Assembly: GCA_002316675.1 (NCBI GenBank) | Contig: DCDZ01000066.1 | Coordinates: 1 to 50,130 of the forward strand | Source: Tyzzerella sp. UBA1042 | GTDB taxonomy: Bacteria > Bacillota > Clostridia > Lachnospirales > Anaerotignaceae | Length of the DNA stretch: 50,130 bases | Reading direction: 5' to 3' | Part shown: one piece after another, positions 8,997 through 17,020 of the stretch | How positions within the stretch are numbered: position 1 is the stretch's first letter | Layout: each line of letters begins with the position of its first letter | The notes under the pieces: model-generated | The model's database searches: none | Seen by the model: only the letters and a program-made list of their open reading frames with translations | Told to the model about the DNA's origin: nothing | Program-made: the position numbers and the translations under genes

Positions 8997-9633
8997 TGGG
9001 ATTTACTTCAATCTTTTCTCTCAAACGGCGCACATGAACATCCACCGTGCGTACATCCCCGGGATAATCATATCCCCATACAGTATCCAACAGCTTTTCC
9101 CGGCTGTAAACCTTCCCTGGATTTTCCATCAAAAGCTCCAGCAGGTCAAACTCCTTTGCGGTTAAATTAATTTCTTTATCTTGAACGAAAACACGCCTGC
9201 TGTCATAAGAAAGCTCCAAATCTCTGGCTTTCAAAATATTTTTTGCTTCCCCCTCTGCGGGGCCTTTTTTTACGCTGCGGCGTAAAATGGCTTTAATTCT
9301 CGCTTTCAGTTCTAAAATATTGAAGGGCTTCGTAATATAATCATCGGCACCGTATTCCAGCCCCATAATTTTATCCATATCCTCTCCCTTTGCCGTAACC
9401 ATAATAATCGGCACCTGAGAAAATTCTCTTGACTGCTGACAAACCTGGAGGCCATCCATCTTGGGCAGCATAACGTCTAACACAACCAAGTCAAAGCTTG
9501 TACTTTTAATTAACTGGAGCGCCTCCTCGCCATCATAAGCGGGGGTAACCTCCATACCATCCTGTTCCAAAGAAAACTTGATGCCTTTTACAATGAGTTT
9601 TTCATCATCCACAACCAAAATATGATATGCCAT
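8944..9633 (-). CDS. OmpR/PhoB-family response regulator, WalR-like
   Basis: The 229-residue protein has a receiver domain (1-120) with the acidic pair Asp9-Asp10, phospho-acceptor Asp53 (VVLDVMLP) and the Lys-Pro of TKPF. A winged-helix DNA-binding domain (about 130-228) contains the recognition segment RTVDVHVRRLREKI. It pairs with the downstream kinase. WalR/YycF-type regulators control autolysins and other wall genes, and a WalR-like box sits at the promoter of an NlpC/P60 hydrolase 3.5 kb away. The usual yycH/yycI/htrA neighbours are missing, so it could instead be another OmpR-type envelope-stress regulator. Confidence 0.9.
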   Translation of the reverse strand: MAYHILVVDDEKLIVKGIKFSLEQDGMEVTPAYDGEEALQLIKSTSFDLVVLDVMLPKMDGLQVCQQSREFSQVPIIMVTAKGEDMDKIMGLEYGADDYITKPFNILELKARIKAILRRSVKKGPAEGEAKNILKARDLELSYDSRRVFVQDKEINLTAKEFDLLELLMENPGKVYSREKLLDTVWGYDYPGDVRTVDVHVRRLREKIEVNPSEPKYIFTKWGVGYYFN

Positions 9634-9647
9634 AATACCCTCCTAAT

Positions 9648-10043
9648 TTATTCAGCTACAATATACGCTTTCATCTGATTCAGCTTTTTTAAACCAATAC
9701 CAGAAACATTTACGATTTCCTCCGTCCCAAGAAAAGGGCCGTTTTGTTCTCTATATGCTATAATTCTTTCCGCAAGCTTTTCTCCCACGCCGGGTAATGC
9801 TTCCAAGGTATCTTGGTCAGCCGTATTAATATTAATTTGTCTTATTGTGCCCGGCAAGTGCAAAGTGTACTCCCCCTGCCACCTGGTTTCGAGGGCGTGT
9901 ATTGTGGTGGCTTCCCCCATATGCAGGGTGTCTCTTCCTTCAAATGAAATAAATCCTAGTCCCGGCAGAAAAAGTATTACCACCAGTAAAAGAAGTTTCA
10001 GTCCTTTTCTTTGATTGCACAATTTTTCTTGTTTTTTATTCAA
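9648..10043 (-). CDS. ComEA-like helix-hairpin-helix protein
   Basis: The 131-residue protein has a basic N-terminus, one membrane anchor (about 15-33) and a C-terminal pair of helix-hairpin-helix motifs beginning ININTADQDTLEALPGVGEKLAERIIAYR-like at about residue 71. It matches the DNA-binding part of ComEA, which captures double-stranded DNA outside the membrane for ComEC. It is shorter than full ComEA (about 200 residues) because the SLBB/linker domain is missing. The start appears to be TTG with a distant AAGGGG. It is the first gene of the leftward operon, ending 14 bp before the response regulator. I saw no unambiguous promoter in the 267-bp gap to the divergent carboxypeptidase gene. 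Confidence 0.8.
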   Translation of the reverse strand: MNKKQEKLCNQRKGLKLLLLVVILFLPGLGFISFEGRDTLHMGEATTIHALETRWQGEYTLHLPGTIRQININTADQDTLEALPGVGEKLAERIIAYREQNGPFLGTEEIVNVSGIGLKKLNQMKAYIVAE

Positions 10044-10310
10044 GTTTTACAAAACCCCTTTTTTCCTGCCCATTCCTTTGGTATAATTGGAAAGTATATG
10101 TAAAGCTATCGCTTTCAAAACGCTTTATATCTGCGCTGTATGGAGTAACTATATTCTATCACAAAAAGAAACAGCAATCAAAAGAATGCTTTCTTCCTAA
10201 AATTTCAATACTTCTATCAAGGAAATTTGCAGAAACGAACCTTCGCTTTTTCAATACTTTTTTATTCTAACATATATTCCCTAAAAATTAAAGTTATATA
10301 GGAGAGGTCA

Positions 10311-11684
10311 ATGAAACAATCAGTTCTTATTATGATACTATGCGTTTGTCTTACCGCACCAAGCTTCACTGCTTTCGGGCAGCCCTTAGAAGAAAAAAAT
10401 ACCCCAACGGAGGAAGCTGTCAAGCCGGAACTTAACAGCGATGCGGCCATACTGATGGATGCAACCACCGGGGAAATTTTGTATGAAAAGAACAGCAAAA
10501 ATAAAATGTTTCCCGCAAGCATTACAAAAGTGATGACGGTGCTTTTGGCATTGGAAAACGGAAACCTAAATGATACCCTAACCTTTTCACATGATGCTGT
10601 ATACAGCATTGAGCCGGGCAGTGCCCATATCGCCATGCAGGAGGGCGAGCAGATCACCCTTGAGCAGGCCCTTTATGGCATTTTACTGCGCTCTGCCAAT
10701 GAAGTATCCAATGCCGTTGCCGAATATGTGGATGGCTCCACCACTGCCTTTGCGGAGCATATGACAAAGCGGGCAAAGGAATTAGGCTGTGAATCCACAA
10801 ATTTTATCAATGCAAATGGGTTATTTGATGAAAACCATTATACCACTGCGTATGATATGGCACACATCGCCAAGGAATTGCTAAAGCAAGATGTCTACAA
10901 AACCATGATGAGTACGACTTACTATGAAATTCCACCCACCAACCTGCAGTCTGAAATTCGGTATCTCCATGGTCAGCATCAGATGCTGAACCCCAATTCA
11001 ATTTATTATTATGAATACGCCACCGGCGGGAAAACAGGATATACCTCCGAAGCCTTGAATACATTGGTAACCTTTGCAAAAAAAGGAGATACCCAGTTGA
11101 TTGCCGTTGTTTTCAAATGCAATGGTGCCGAGCATTATGTAGACACAAAAGCTTTATTTGAATATGGATTTACAAACTTTCAAACAGCAAAGGTTTTATC
11201 TGCCGCGGAGTTCGCGAAAACTGTAGACGTGGTTGAAATTTATAAAAAGAAAACATCTTCTTTGGGAAAAATTACCGTTGCACCCCAAGAAGATGTGTAT
11301 CAAACCATAGCTGTCAGCAAAAGCTTATCCGATATTCAGGTTGACGTAAATTTACCGGAAACTGTATATGCGCCTGTTACTGCGGGGCAAGAGGTGGGAA
11401 CCCTTGCCGTGAAAGCGAATCATGAAGTCCTTGCTACCGTTCCCCTGTTTGCCCAAGCTTCCGTTGCCGAAACACCAGCAGAAACCCGGTCGTTGCAAGA
11501 AAAAGAAGCAAAAATAAAAATTTTAAAGATGGGCGGCCTTATTTTTCTGGGAATTCTTCTTGTATTTACCATACTGTTTTGTATCGGCCGTATTGCAAGG
11601 CATCTAAAAAGAAAAAAACGCAGAAAGAAAAGAGCTGCCATGCGTAGAAGAAACCACAGAAATTACAGCAGAAGCCCTAGATAG
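10311..11684 (+). CDS. D-alanyl-D-alanine carboxypeptidase, DacF type (class C-like PBP, S11)
   Basis: The enzyme trims the terminal D-Ala from peptidoglycan pentapeptides and so limits cross-linking. The 457-residue precursor has a signal peptide (about 1-24) and an S11 transpeptidase domain with catalytic SITK (70-73), SAN (128-130) and KTG (241-243), all intact. A PBP5-type C-terminal beta domain (about 295-380) follows, then one membrane helix (about 405-430) and a very basic tail of lysines and arginines. The usual anchor of this family is an amphipathic helix. The full membrane helix with a 30-residue basic tail is also found in clostridial relatives. The start has AGGAGAGG upstream. 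The gene is monocistronic, closed by a strong terminator. Confidence 0.92.
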   Translation: MKQSVLIMILCVCLTAPSFTAFGQPLEEKNTPTEEAVKPELNSDAAILMDATTGEILYEKNSKNKMFPASITKVMTVLLALENGNLNDTLTFSHDAVYSIEPGSAHIAMQEGEQITLEQALYGILLRSANEVSNAVAEYVDGSTTAFAEHMTKRAKELGCESTNFINANGLFDENHYTTAYDMAHIAKELLKQDVYKTMMSTTYYEIPPTNLQSEIRYLHGQHQMLNPNSIYYYEYATGGKTGYTSEALNTLVTFAKKGDTQLIAVVFKCNGAEHYVDTKALFEYGFTNFQTAKVLSAAEFAKTVDVVEIYKKKTSSLGKITVAPQEDVYQTIAVSKSLSDIQVDVNLPETVYAPVTAGQEVGTLAVKANHEVLATVPLFAQASVAETPAETRSLQEKEAKIKILKMGGLIFLGILLVFTILFCIGRIARHLKRKKRRKKRAAMRRRNHRNYSRSPR

Positions 11685-11708
11685 CCCTGTTTCCAGTTAA
11701 GCTTTCGT

Positions 11709-11758
11709 AAAAAGGCGCATAGAACAGATACGAATTCGTATTTTTCTATGCGCCTTTT
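11709..11758 (+). terminator. Terminator of the carboxypeptidase gene
   Basis: A long stem pairs AAAAGGCGCATAGAA with TTCTATGCGCCTTTT. It encloses a second perfect palindrome, ATACGAATTCGTAT (11728-11741). The T-run follows the right arm. The outer and inner stems are separated by 3-base internal loops, giving an unusually long rod. Confidence 0.85.
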
Positions 11759-11905
11759 GTCTTGCCAGACTTTTTTGTTCAAGGAATGGATTGAAGCAAT
11801 ATAAAATGAGCAATCCTCCTATTTTTTATGTTCCTTCCTTTCTTGAAAACGGCTTGCCTAAAAGTATTTCTTCCTGCTATCTGCATAAATCATAGCGTTC
11901 CTGTA

Positions 11906-11934
11906 ATAAAAAAAGAGCAGATTAACTCTGCTCT
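11906..11934 (-). terminator. Terminator of the NlpC/P60 gene
   Basis: AGAGCAG (11914-11920) and CTGCTCT (11928-11934) form a hairpin with a 7-base loop. On the minus strand it is followed by a run of Ts (the A-run at 11907-11913). It lies just past the stop of the hydrolase gene. Confidence 0.85.
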
Positions 11935-11950
11935 TAGAGTTTGCTTCAGC

Positions 11951-13069
11951 CTATCTTAATACACGTCTTGCTGTAACATAAGTATTTGCGCTATAGCTGC
12001 TACTTAACGATGTAACAGTAACGCCATACGCAGCTCCGTCGGTGGAATGAATATAGTTTCCATCCCCCATATAAATACCTACATGGCTGATTCTGCTATT
12101 TCCGCCGACGTTAAAGAAAACCAAATCCCCCGCCTGCAAATTAGACTTTAAAACTTCAACCCCGTTGGAAGCCATGGAGGAAGAAGATCTGTTTAACGTG
12201 ATGCCAAAGTTTCTCATAACAGAATACACAAAGCCGGAGCAATCAACGCCTCTATTTAAATCTGTGCCGCCCCAAGCATAGGGTGTGCCAATAAATTGCT
12301 TCGCATAAGATACAACCTCGGCGCCTTTAGAGGACGCATTGGATCTTGTGGTACGTTCCCCTTTCCGTACAGAAAGGAACTCTGCACTCACATAGCCCTT
12401 TACACCGCCATCTGTAACAATTCGGATCCATTCCTGTCCCACACGGTCAATGGACACTTCTGTGCCATAAGGCAGAACCTCCAAGACAACAGAAATCAAA
12501 GAAGCTTCTTTGCGCAGTTTCACCCCTGTTGCGGCAGTTACCACACCATATGTATTTTCAATTTCCTGACCGGCATTTTCGGCAGAAACGGCAGCAATGG
12601 CAGTTACTTTTGTAATCATTTCGCCAGAAATATAATCTTTATGAACATAGGCGGTTTCTCCTTGAAAGGAGATGCGATACCAGTCACCGCTTTGACCGGT
12701 TACCACTACACCCTCGCCTTCCTGCAATTTGCCTACAGCCTGACCGGAAGCGGAGGGTGTTTTTCGCACATTCACACCACTTTCCGTAGCTACTGCATCG
12801 GTTTTTGTCAGCTCAAAATAATCACCAGAAACAAAGGCCTTGTCCCCTTCATAGGAAATTTGGTACCAATCACCGCTTTTTCCCACTACCGTATATTCAG
12901 AGCCTTTCTCTATTTTACCAACAACATCAGCTTGAGCGCTGGCTTCACTTCTTATATTGACCGCCGTATCGGTAGCTTGTCCCGCGTCTGCGGCAAAAGC
13001 AACCCCAGAAACAGCCATAACCATTGATGTTGTAACACAAACCAGCTTCATAGCCTTGGAAATTATCAT
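11951..13069 (-). CDS. Secreted peptidoglycan hydrolase: three SH3b domains plus NlpC/P60
   Basis: The start is placed at an ATG with GGAGGAG eight bases upstream, giving 372 residues. The longest frame begins 27 bases earlier at a TTG without a ribosome site. A signal peptide ending near AFAADA (about 1-26) is followed by three SH3b wall-binding repeats (about 28-85, 90-145 and 175-232), each with a VNIR/VNVRK/VKLRK-type strand and, in the first two, GDWYxIS. The C-terminal NlpC/P60 cysteine peptidase (about 250-372) has catalytic Cys277 (GVDCSGF), His329 (SHVGIYMG) and His341. Such enzymes cut gamma-D-Glu-diamino acid links in wall peptides. The gene has a strong promoter with operator-like repeats and its own terminator. 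Confidence 0.93.
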   Translation of the reverse strand: MIISKAMKLVCVTTSMVMAVSGVAFAADAGQATDTAVNIRSEASAQADVVGKIEKGSEYTVVGKSGDWYQISYEGDKAFVSGDYFELTKTDAVATESGVNVRKTPSASGQAVGKLQEGEGVVVTGQSGDWYRISFQGETAYVHKDYISGEMITKVTAIAAVSAENAGQEIENTYGVVTAATGVKLRKEASLISVVLEVLPYGTEVSIDRVGQEWIRIVTDGGVKGYVSAEFLSVRKGERTTRSNASSKGAEVVSYAKQFIGTPYAWGGTDLNRGVDCSGFVYSVMRNFGITLNRSSSSMASNGVEVLKSNLQAGDLVFFNVGGNSRISHVGIYMGDGNYIHSTDGAAYGVTVTSLSSSYSANTYVTARRVLR

Positions 13070-13103
13070 AACAGATTCTCCTCCGTAATTCATCAAATCA
13101 AAT

Positions 13104-13120
13104 TGTTACATAATTGTTAA
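13104..13120 (+). promoter_or_regulatory. WalR-like box at the hydrolase promoter
   Basis: The direct repeat TGTTAC-ATAAT-TGTTAA exactly fits the published WalR/YycF pattern of two TGTWAH half-sites separated by five bases. It reads on the plus strand and covers the expected start of the minus-strand hydrolase transcript (about 13118), just downstream of the -10. That position would suit repression more than activation. The sequence is AT-rich, so chance occurrence is possible. Confidence 0.45.
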
Positions 13121-13124
13121 CATT

Positions 13125-13153
13125 AGTATATAGAATATTAATATTCTTGTCAA
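13125..13153 (-). promoter_or_regulatory. Promoter of the NlpC/P60 gene with a palindromic spacer
   Basis: On the minus strand TTGACA (13148-13153) and TATACT (13125-13130) are separated by 17 bases. The spacer contains the perfect 16-bp palindrome AGAATATTAATATTCT (13132-13147). That is a classic operator position, although the repeat could also be fortuitous in AT-rich DNA. The rest of the gap up to 13300 shows nothing further. Confidence 0.7.
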
Positions 13154-13305
13154 CTCAATTCTTTATAAAAACCCATATTTTTTCCAGAAATCCTAAAATT
13201 CCTGTAATCTCAGATCTTATTACGGAAAAATATTTACATATAGAAGTTTTAAAATTTTTTTAAGCTGCAGCAGACCATAATTTAGACAACCCTTTCCGTG
13301 CAAGG

Positions 13306-13336
13306 CAAAAAAATGACCGCCAGCAAGCTGACGGTC
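13306..13336 (-). terminator. Terminator of the ABC pair / ECF region
   Basis: GACCGCCAGC and GCTGACGGTC (13315-13336) form a tight hairpin with a two-base loop. On the minus strand it is followed by a T-run (A-run at 13306-13313). It closes the leftward transcript whose last gene ends at 13367. Confidence 0.8.
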
Positions 13337-13366
13337 TTACATCTACATACCTATTTAAAATACGCT

Positions 13367-15109
13367 TTATACCATTTTCCAGCTTTGTGCTTCTGCTTGC
13401 AGCTCCACCATGGTATGATATATTCCCTTCGTTTCAAGCAATGCCTCGGGTGCCCCCTGCTGTGCTACAACGCCTTCGTTTAACACAACAATTTTGTCTG
13501 CACCGGCAACCGTACGCATACGGTGGGCAATGATCAGTACCGTTTTCCTGCGAATCAGCCGGGAAAGGGCTTCTTGAATTTTGGATTCATTGCCAACGTC
13601 CAGGGAGGCCGTTGCCTCATCCAGCAAAATGATGGGAGCATCCTTCAAAAATGCCCGGGCAATGGAAATTCTTTGCCGCTCTCCGCCGGAAAGCTCGGAG
13701 CCGTTCTCACCGATTAAAGTGTCCCAGCCTTGGGGCAGTCTTTCGGCAAATTCATCGCAATGGGCTAGTTTCGCAGCTGTAATAACCTCTTCCTCCGTCG
13801 CATCCTTCCGACCGATGCGGATATTTTCTAAAACAGAATTATTGAACAGCGTAACCTCTTGAAAAACAATGGAGTACAAAGACAATAAATGCTCGGGGTC
13901 AATTTGTGAAATATCCATACCGCCTACGGTAATTTTGCCCTTTGTAATATCCCAAAAGCGGGCGGCCAGTCTGGAAACCGTGGTTTTTCCTCCTCCGGAG
14001 GGGCCGATCAATGCCGTCACTTCCCCCTGCTTTGCAGTAAAGGAAACATCTCGGAGCACTTGCTCTGCTTCTTGATAGCCAAAGCCCACATGGTCAAATA
14101 CAATGTCATATCCTTGATTGCTTAACTGCGTTATACCTGTCTGTACGGGATGAGATAAAATATCGTTCATGCGCTCACACTGTACATCACTGGCAATCAT
14201 CGCGGCAAGGTTTTGTAAAGACATCTGCAGTGGATCATACAAGCGTGAAACAAGCAATAAATACATAAAAAACGTTAGTATGCTGATACTGCCTTCCCTA
14301 AGCAAAACACCGCCAACCAAGGCCACCGTGGCAATGCCAAGCTTTAAAATCATTTGGGCCGATGCAACAAACACCGCCGTACCAAGCTCCGTAATAACGG
14401 CCCGTTTTTCCACCATTTTTATTTTTTCATCCAGCCCCTGCAAATATGTTTCTTCCGCATTGTTTGCGCGCAAATCCCTCACGGATTCCAAGCATTCCTG
14501 AATGCCATCTGCGCAGGCCATTTTCACTGCCATTTGCTTTTTATTTAAAGAAAATTGCACCTTCGACGAAAATAAGACAACGCCAAAGGCAATGGGCAAA
14601 ACCCACAATGCGGCCAAAGCCATGCGCCAATCGGAAAAAAACAAACCGATGGCAACCAAGGTTGTAGAAATGACAGAACCAATGAGCTGCGGAATCCAAT
14701 GGGAGGAGGCCGTTTCCAACTGGGCACAATCCGCCATAATGGTACTGGTCAAATCACTCAAATCTTTTTTCCCAAAGAAGGATAAAGGCATTTTGCGCAG
14801 TTTTTCGGCAAGTGTAATTCTTCTTATGCCGCTTTCCGTATAGGTTGCAAAAAAAGTTGCATTATATTGAAAATACGTCGTTATGAAAACGATCGCCAAG
14901 CATAAAATCGTGCCGATAATGTAAATCCTGGCTTTGCCGGCAGGAACACCCCCGCCCATTAAATCTGATGTCAAAAAAAACAATAGAGCAATGGGCAGCA
15001 TTAATCCTATATTAGAAAAAATACAAGTGATGCACGCACGAACCATATCCTTTGCGCCCTTCTCTGAAAGGGCATATTTCCGCTGTAAATAGTTAATCAT
15101 TTGTTCCAC
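13367..15109 (-). CDS. Half ABC transporter (YbtQ/IrtB-like), second of a pair
   Basis: The 580-residue protein has a six-helix type IV (exporter-fold) membrane domain (about 1-320) fused to an ATPase domain (about 335-575). The ATPase has Walker A GPSGGGKTT, signature LSGGERQRISIARA, Walker B IILLDEATASLD and H-loop AHR. It overlaps the upstream half transporter by 17 bp, so the two should form a heterodimer. The Walker A GPSGGGKTT, shared D-loops and pairing resemble the YbtP/YbtQ and IrtA/IrtB siderophore importers, which use an exporter fold to import metal chelates. A drug or peptide exporter cannot be excluded. The adjoining ECF genes and shared operators favour metal or metallophore traffic. 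Confidence 0.85.
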   Translation of the reverse strand: MEQMINYLQRKYALSEKGAKDMVRACITCIFSNIGLMLPIALLFFLTSDLMGGGVPAGKARIYIIGTILCLAIVFITTYFQYNATFFATYTESGIRRITLAEKLRKMPLSFFGKKDLSDLTSTIMADCAQLETASSHWIPQLIGSVISTTLVAIGLFFSDWRMALAALWVLPIAFGVVLFSSKVQFSLNKKQMAVKMACADGIQECLESVRDLRANNAEETYLQGLDEKIKMVEKRAVITELGTAVFVASAQMILKLGIATVALVGGVLLREGSISILTFFMYLLLVSRLYDPLQMSLQNLAAMIASDVQCERMNDILSHPVQTGITQLSNQGYDIVFDHVGFGYQEAEQVLRDVSFTAKQGEVTALIGPSGGGKTTVSRLAARFWDITKGKITVGGMDISQIDPEHLLSLYSIVFQEVTLFNNSVLENIRIGRKDATEEEVITAAKLAHCDEFAERLPQGWDTLIGENGSELSGGERQRISIARAFLKDAPIILLDEATASLDVGNESKIQEALSRLIRRKTVLIIAHRMRTVAGADKIVVLNEGVVAQQGAPEALLETKGIYHTMVELQAEAQSWKMV

Positions 15110-16868
15110 CTACCTTCCATTGTGCGGCCCGGTTATATTCCTGCCACATCTGAGCATAAAGACCGGATTTTTCAACCAACTCCTCATGCTTGCCATATTC
15201 GCATATTTTTCCATCCTGCAAAACAAAGATACGGTCGACGCCGGTAACCGTAGAGAGGCGATGGGCAATCATAATCACCGTTTTCCCCTTGGAGAGCAAG
15301 GAAAAAGCTTTTTGCACCTTCGCTTCATTGTCGGGATCGGCAAAGGCAGTTGCTTCATCTAAAATTAAGATGGGGGCATTTTTCAGCATCACTCTGGCAA
15401 TGGCAATACGCTGCTGTTCGCCGCCGGAGAGATAGACACCTTTTGTGCCAATGACCGTGTCTATGCCATCGGGAAATTTTGCAATAATATCATCACACTG
15501 GGCGCCATGCAGTGCCTTTAAAACCTCTTCTCTTGTGGCCTCCGGCTTCCCAATACGAACATTATCAAAAATGGAGGCCTTTAAAAGCTTGCTGTCCTGA
15601 AATACAAAGGAGACAATATCCATCAATTCCTTTTTCGGAATGTCTTTTACATTGATCCCTCCGATGGAAACCTCACCTTTTGTTGTATCCCAAAATCGGG
15701 CGATCAAGCTTGCAAGGGTAGTTTTCCCTCCGCCGGAAGGCCCCACAAAGGCAATATGCTCGCCGCTTTTTATTTCTAAATGAATATCCTCCAAGACATT
15801 TCTTTTTGCATCTTTATAGCGGAAGGAGACCTCTTTTATGGAAATGGAATTATCCTTTGGCTTCTTCGGAGTTGCCGTTTCAGGCAAGGGCTGTATTCCA
15901 AACACGCTTTCAATTCTTTGCAGTGCATCGGCAACGATCATTTTATTTTCACTGGCATACATAATTTTATTCAGCGTTACTGTGATGATTGGCGTAATAA
16001 TGATATAGAAAATTAAATTCAATAAAAATGTGTTTGTTACTCCATCTTTTGCGATGAATAACGCCGCTGCAATCAAAACCGCAAACACGCCATTGATAGC
16101 AGTGGTATAGCAAAGCATGGGAAATCTTAATTCCTTTGTATAGGCAACCACCCATTTTTCATAGTTTTCAATGGCGGCTTTAAAACGCTTAAATGAAAAA
16201 ACTGATTGGCCGAAGGTTTTTACAACAGGAATACCCCGCACATACTCCACAGCCTCGTTTGACATTTGATCAAGGGAATTTTGATACTGTTCCATCCTGT
16301 TTTTCATGGAAGACCCCGTCATAGTAAACATAATGAAAAAGGCAATGAGCACGGGAATCAAACTGAGCAAGCCTAGCTTCCAATCAAAATAAATCAGCAG
16401 GCATAATAGCCCCACAGGCGTTGCAATCGCCCCAAAGGTATCAGGGAGCTGATGGGCCAAAAAGGTTTCCGTGGCCGCACTGGACTCATTGACAATTTTA
16501 CGCATTTTTCCGCTGCCGATACCATCCATAAATCCCAACGGCAGTGTGGTAATATGGTGCATTGCCTTTGAACGAATATTTGACTGCACTCGAAATGCCG
16601 CAATATGAGAACACAATAATGCAACAATATAAATGACCATGGAAAGCACCGCAAAAAATACTGCCATCCAACCATTATGCACAAGGTTTACGGCTTGGTC
16701 AAAATTTGGTGCAACCTCCAAAACCTCTTTGATGAACTTCCATATGTATACAAATGGTACAAGGGCCACAAGGGCGCTGGCGGTGGAAAGCACACAAGAT
16801 GTCATCGTTAGGTACTTAAATTTTCCTGCAAATTGAAACAATTTATTTAAATCTGATTGTTTTTTCAA
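15093..16868 (-). CDS. Half ABC transporter (YbtP/IrtA-like), first of a pair
   Basis: The 591-residue protein is an exporter-fold membrane domain (about 1-325) plus an ATPase domain (about 345-585) with Walker A GPSGGGKTT, signature LSGGEQQRIAIARV and Walker B ILILDEATAFADPDN. The ATAFADP ending is a hallmark of the YbtP/IrtA group and differs from ordinary exporters (usually ATSALD or ATASLD). The start is TTG with AGAGGGG upstream. An operator-like inverted repeat (16890-16905) sits directly before the ribosome site. The gene lies 152 bp after the ECF ATPase gene in the same direction, so it may have its own promoter or be read from the ECF operon. Confidence 0.85.
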   Translation of the reverse strand: MKKQSDLNKLFQFAGKFKYLTMTSCVLSTASALVALVPFVYIWKFIKEVLEVAPNFDQAVNLVHNGWMAVFFAVLSMVIYIVALLCSHIAAFRVQSNIRSKAMHHITTLPLGFMDGIGSGKMRKIVNESSAATETFLAHQLPDTFGAIATPVGLLCLLIYFDWKLGLLSLIPVLIAFFIMFTMTGSSMKNRMEQYQNSLDQMSNEAVEYVRGIPVVKTFGQSVFSFKRFKAAIENYEKWVVAYTKELRFPMLCYTTAINGVFAVLIAAALFIAKDGVTNTFLLNLIFYIIITPIITVTLNKIMYASENKMIVADALQRIESVFGIQPLPETATPKKPKDNSISIKEVSFRYKDAKRNVLEDIHLEIKSGEHIAFVGPSGGGKTTLASLIARFWDTTKGEVSIGGINVKDIPKKELMDIVSFVFQDSKLLKASIFDNVRIGKPEATREEVLKALHGAQCDDIIAKFPDGIDTVIGTKGVYLSGGEQQRIAIARVMLKNAPILILDEATAFADPDNEAKVQKAFSLLSKGKTVIMIAHRLSTVTGVDRIFVLQDGKICEYGKHEELVEKSGLYAQMWQEYNRAAQWKVGGTND

Positions 16869-16889
16869 AGAATACCCCTCTTTCTATTC

Positions 16890-16905
16890 ATTAGCAAAGG
16901 CTAAC
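16890..16905. promoter_or_regulatory. Inverted-repeat operator E, upstream of the first ABC pair
   Basis: ATTAGCAAAGGCTAAC is one of five copies of the local GTTAG-N6-CTAAC element. It lies 10 bp upstream of the ribosome site of the ABC gene. I could not assign a clear -35/-10 pair here, so the promoter may lie further upstream or transcription may come from the ECF operon. The remainder of the 16.9-17.0 kb gap shows nothing else. Confidence 0.55.
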
Positions 16906-17020
16906 TTTTATTTTCTATTTTAACAATACATCAGCCAACAAGTAGATTTTACTTCTGATGGAGAAAAGCTTCCGCTCCGTTTATGCAGTTTATAAATCCA
17001 AAAAGACACTTTTCAATGAT

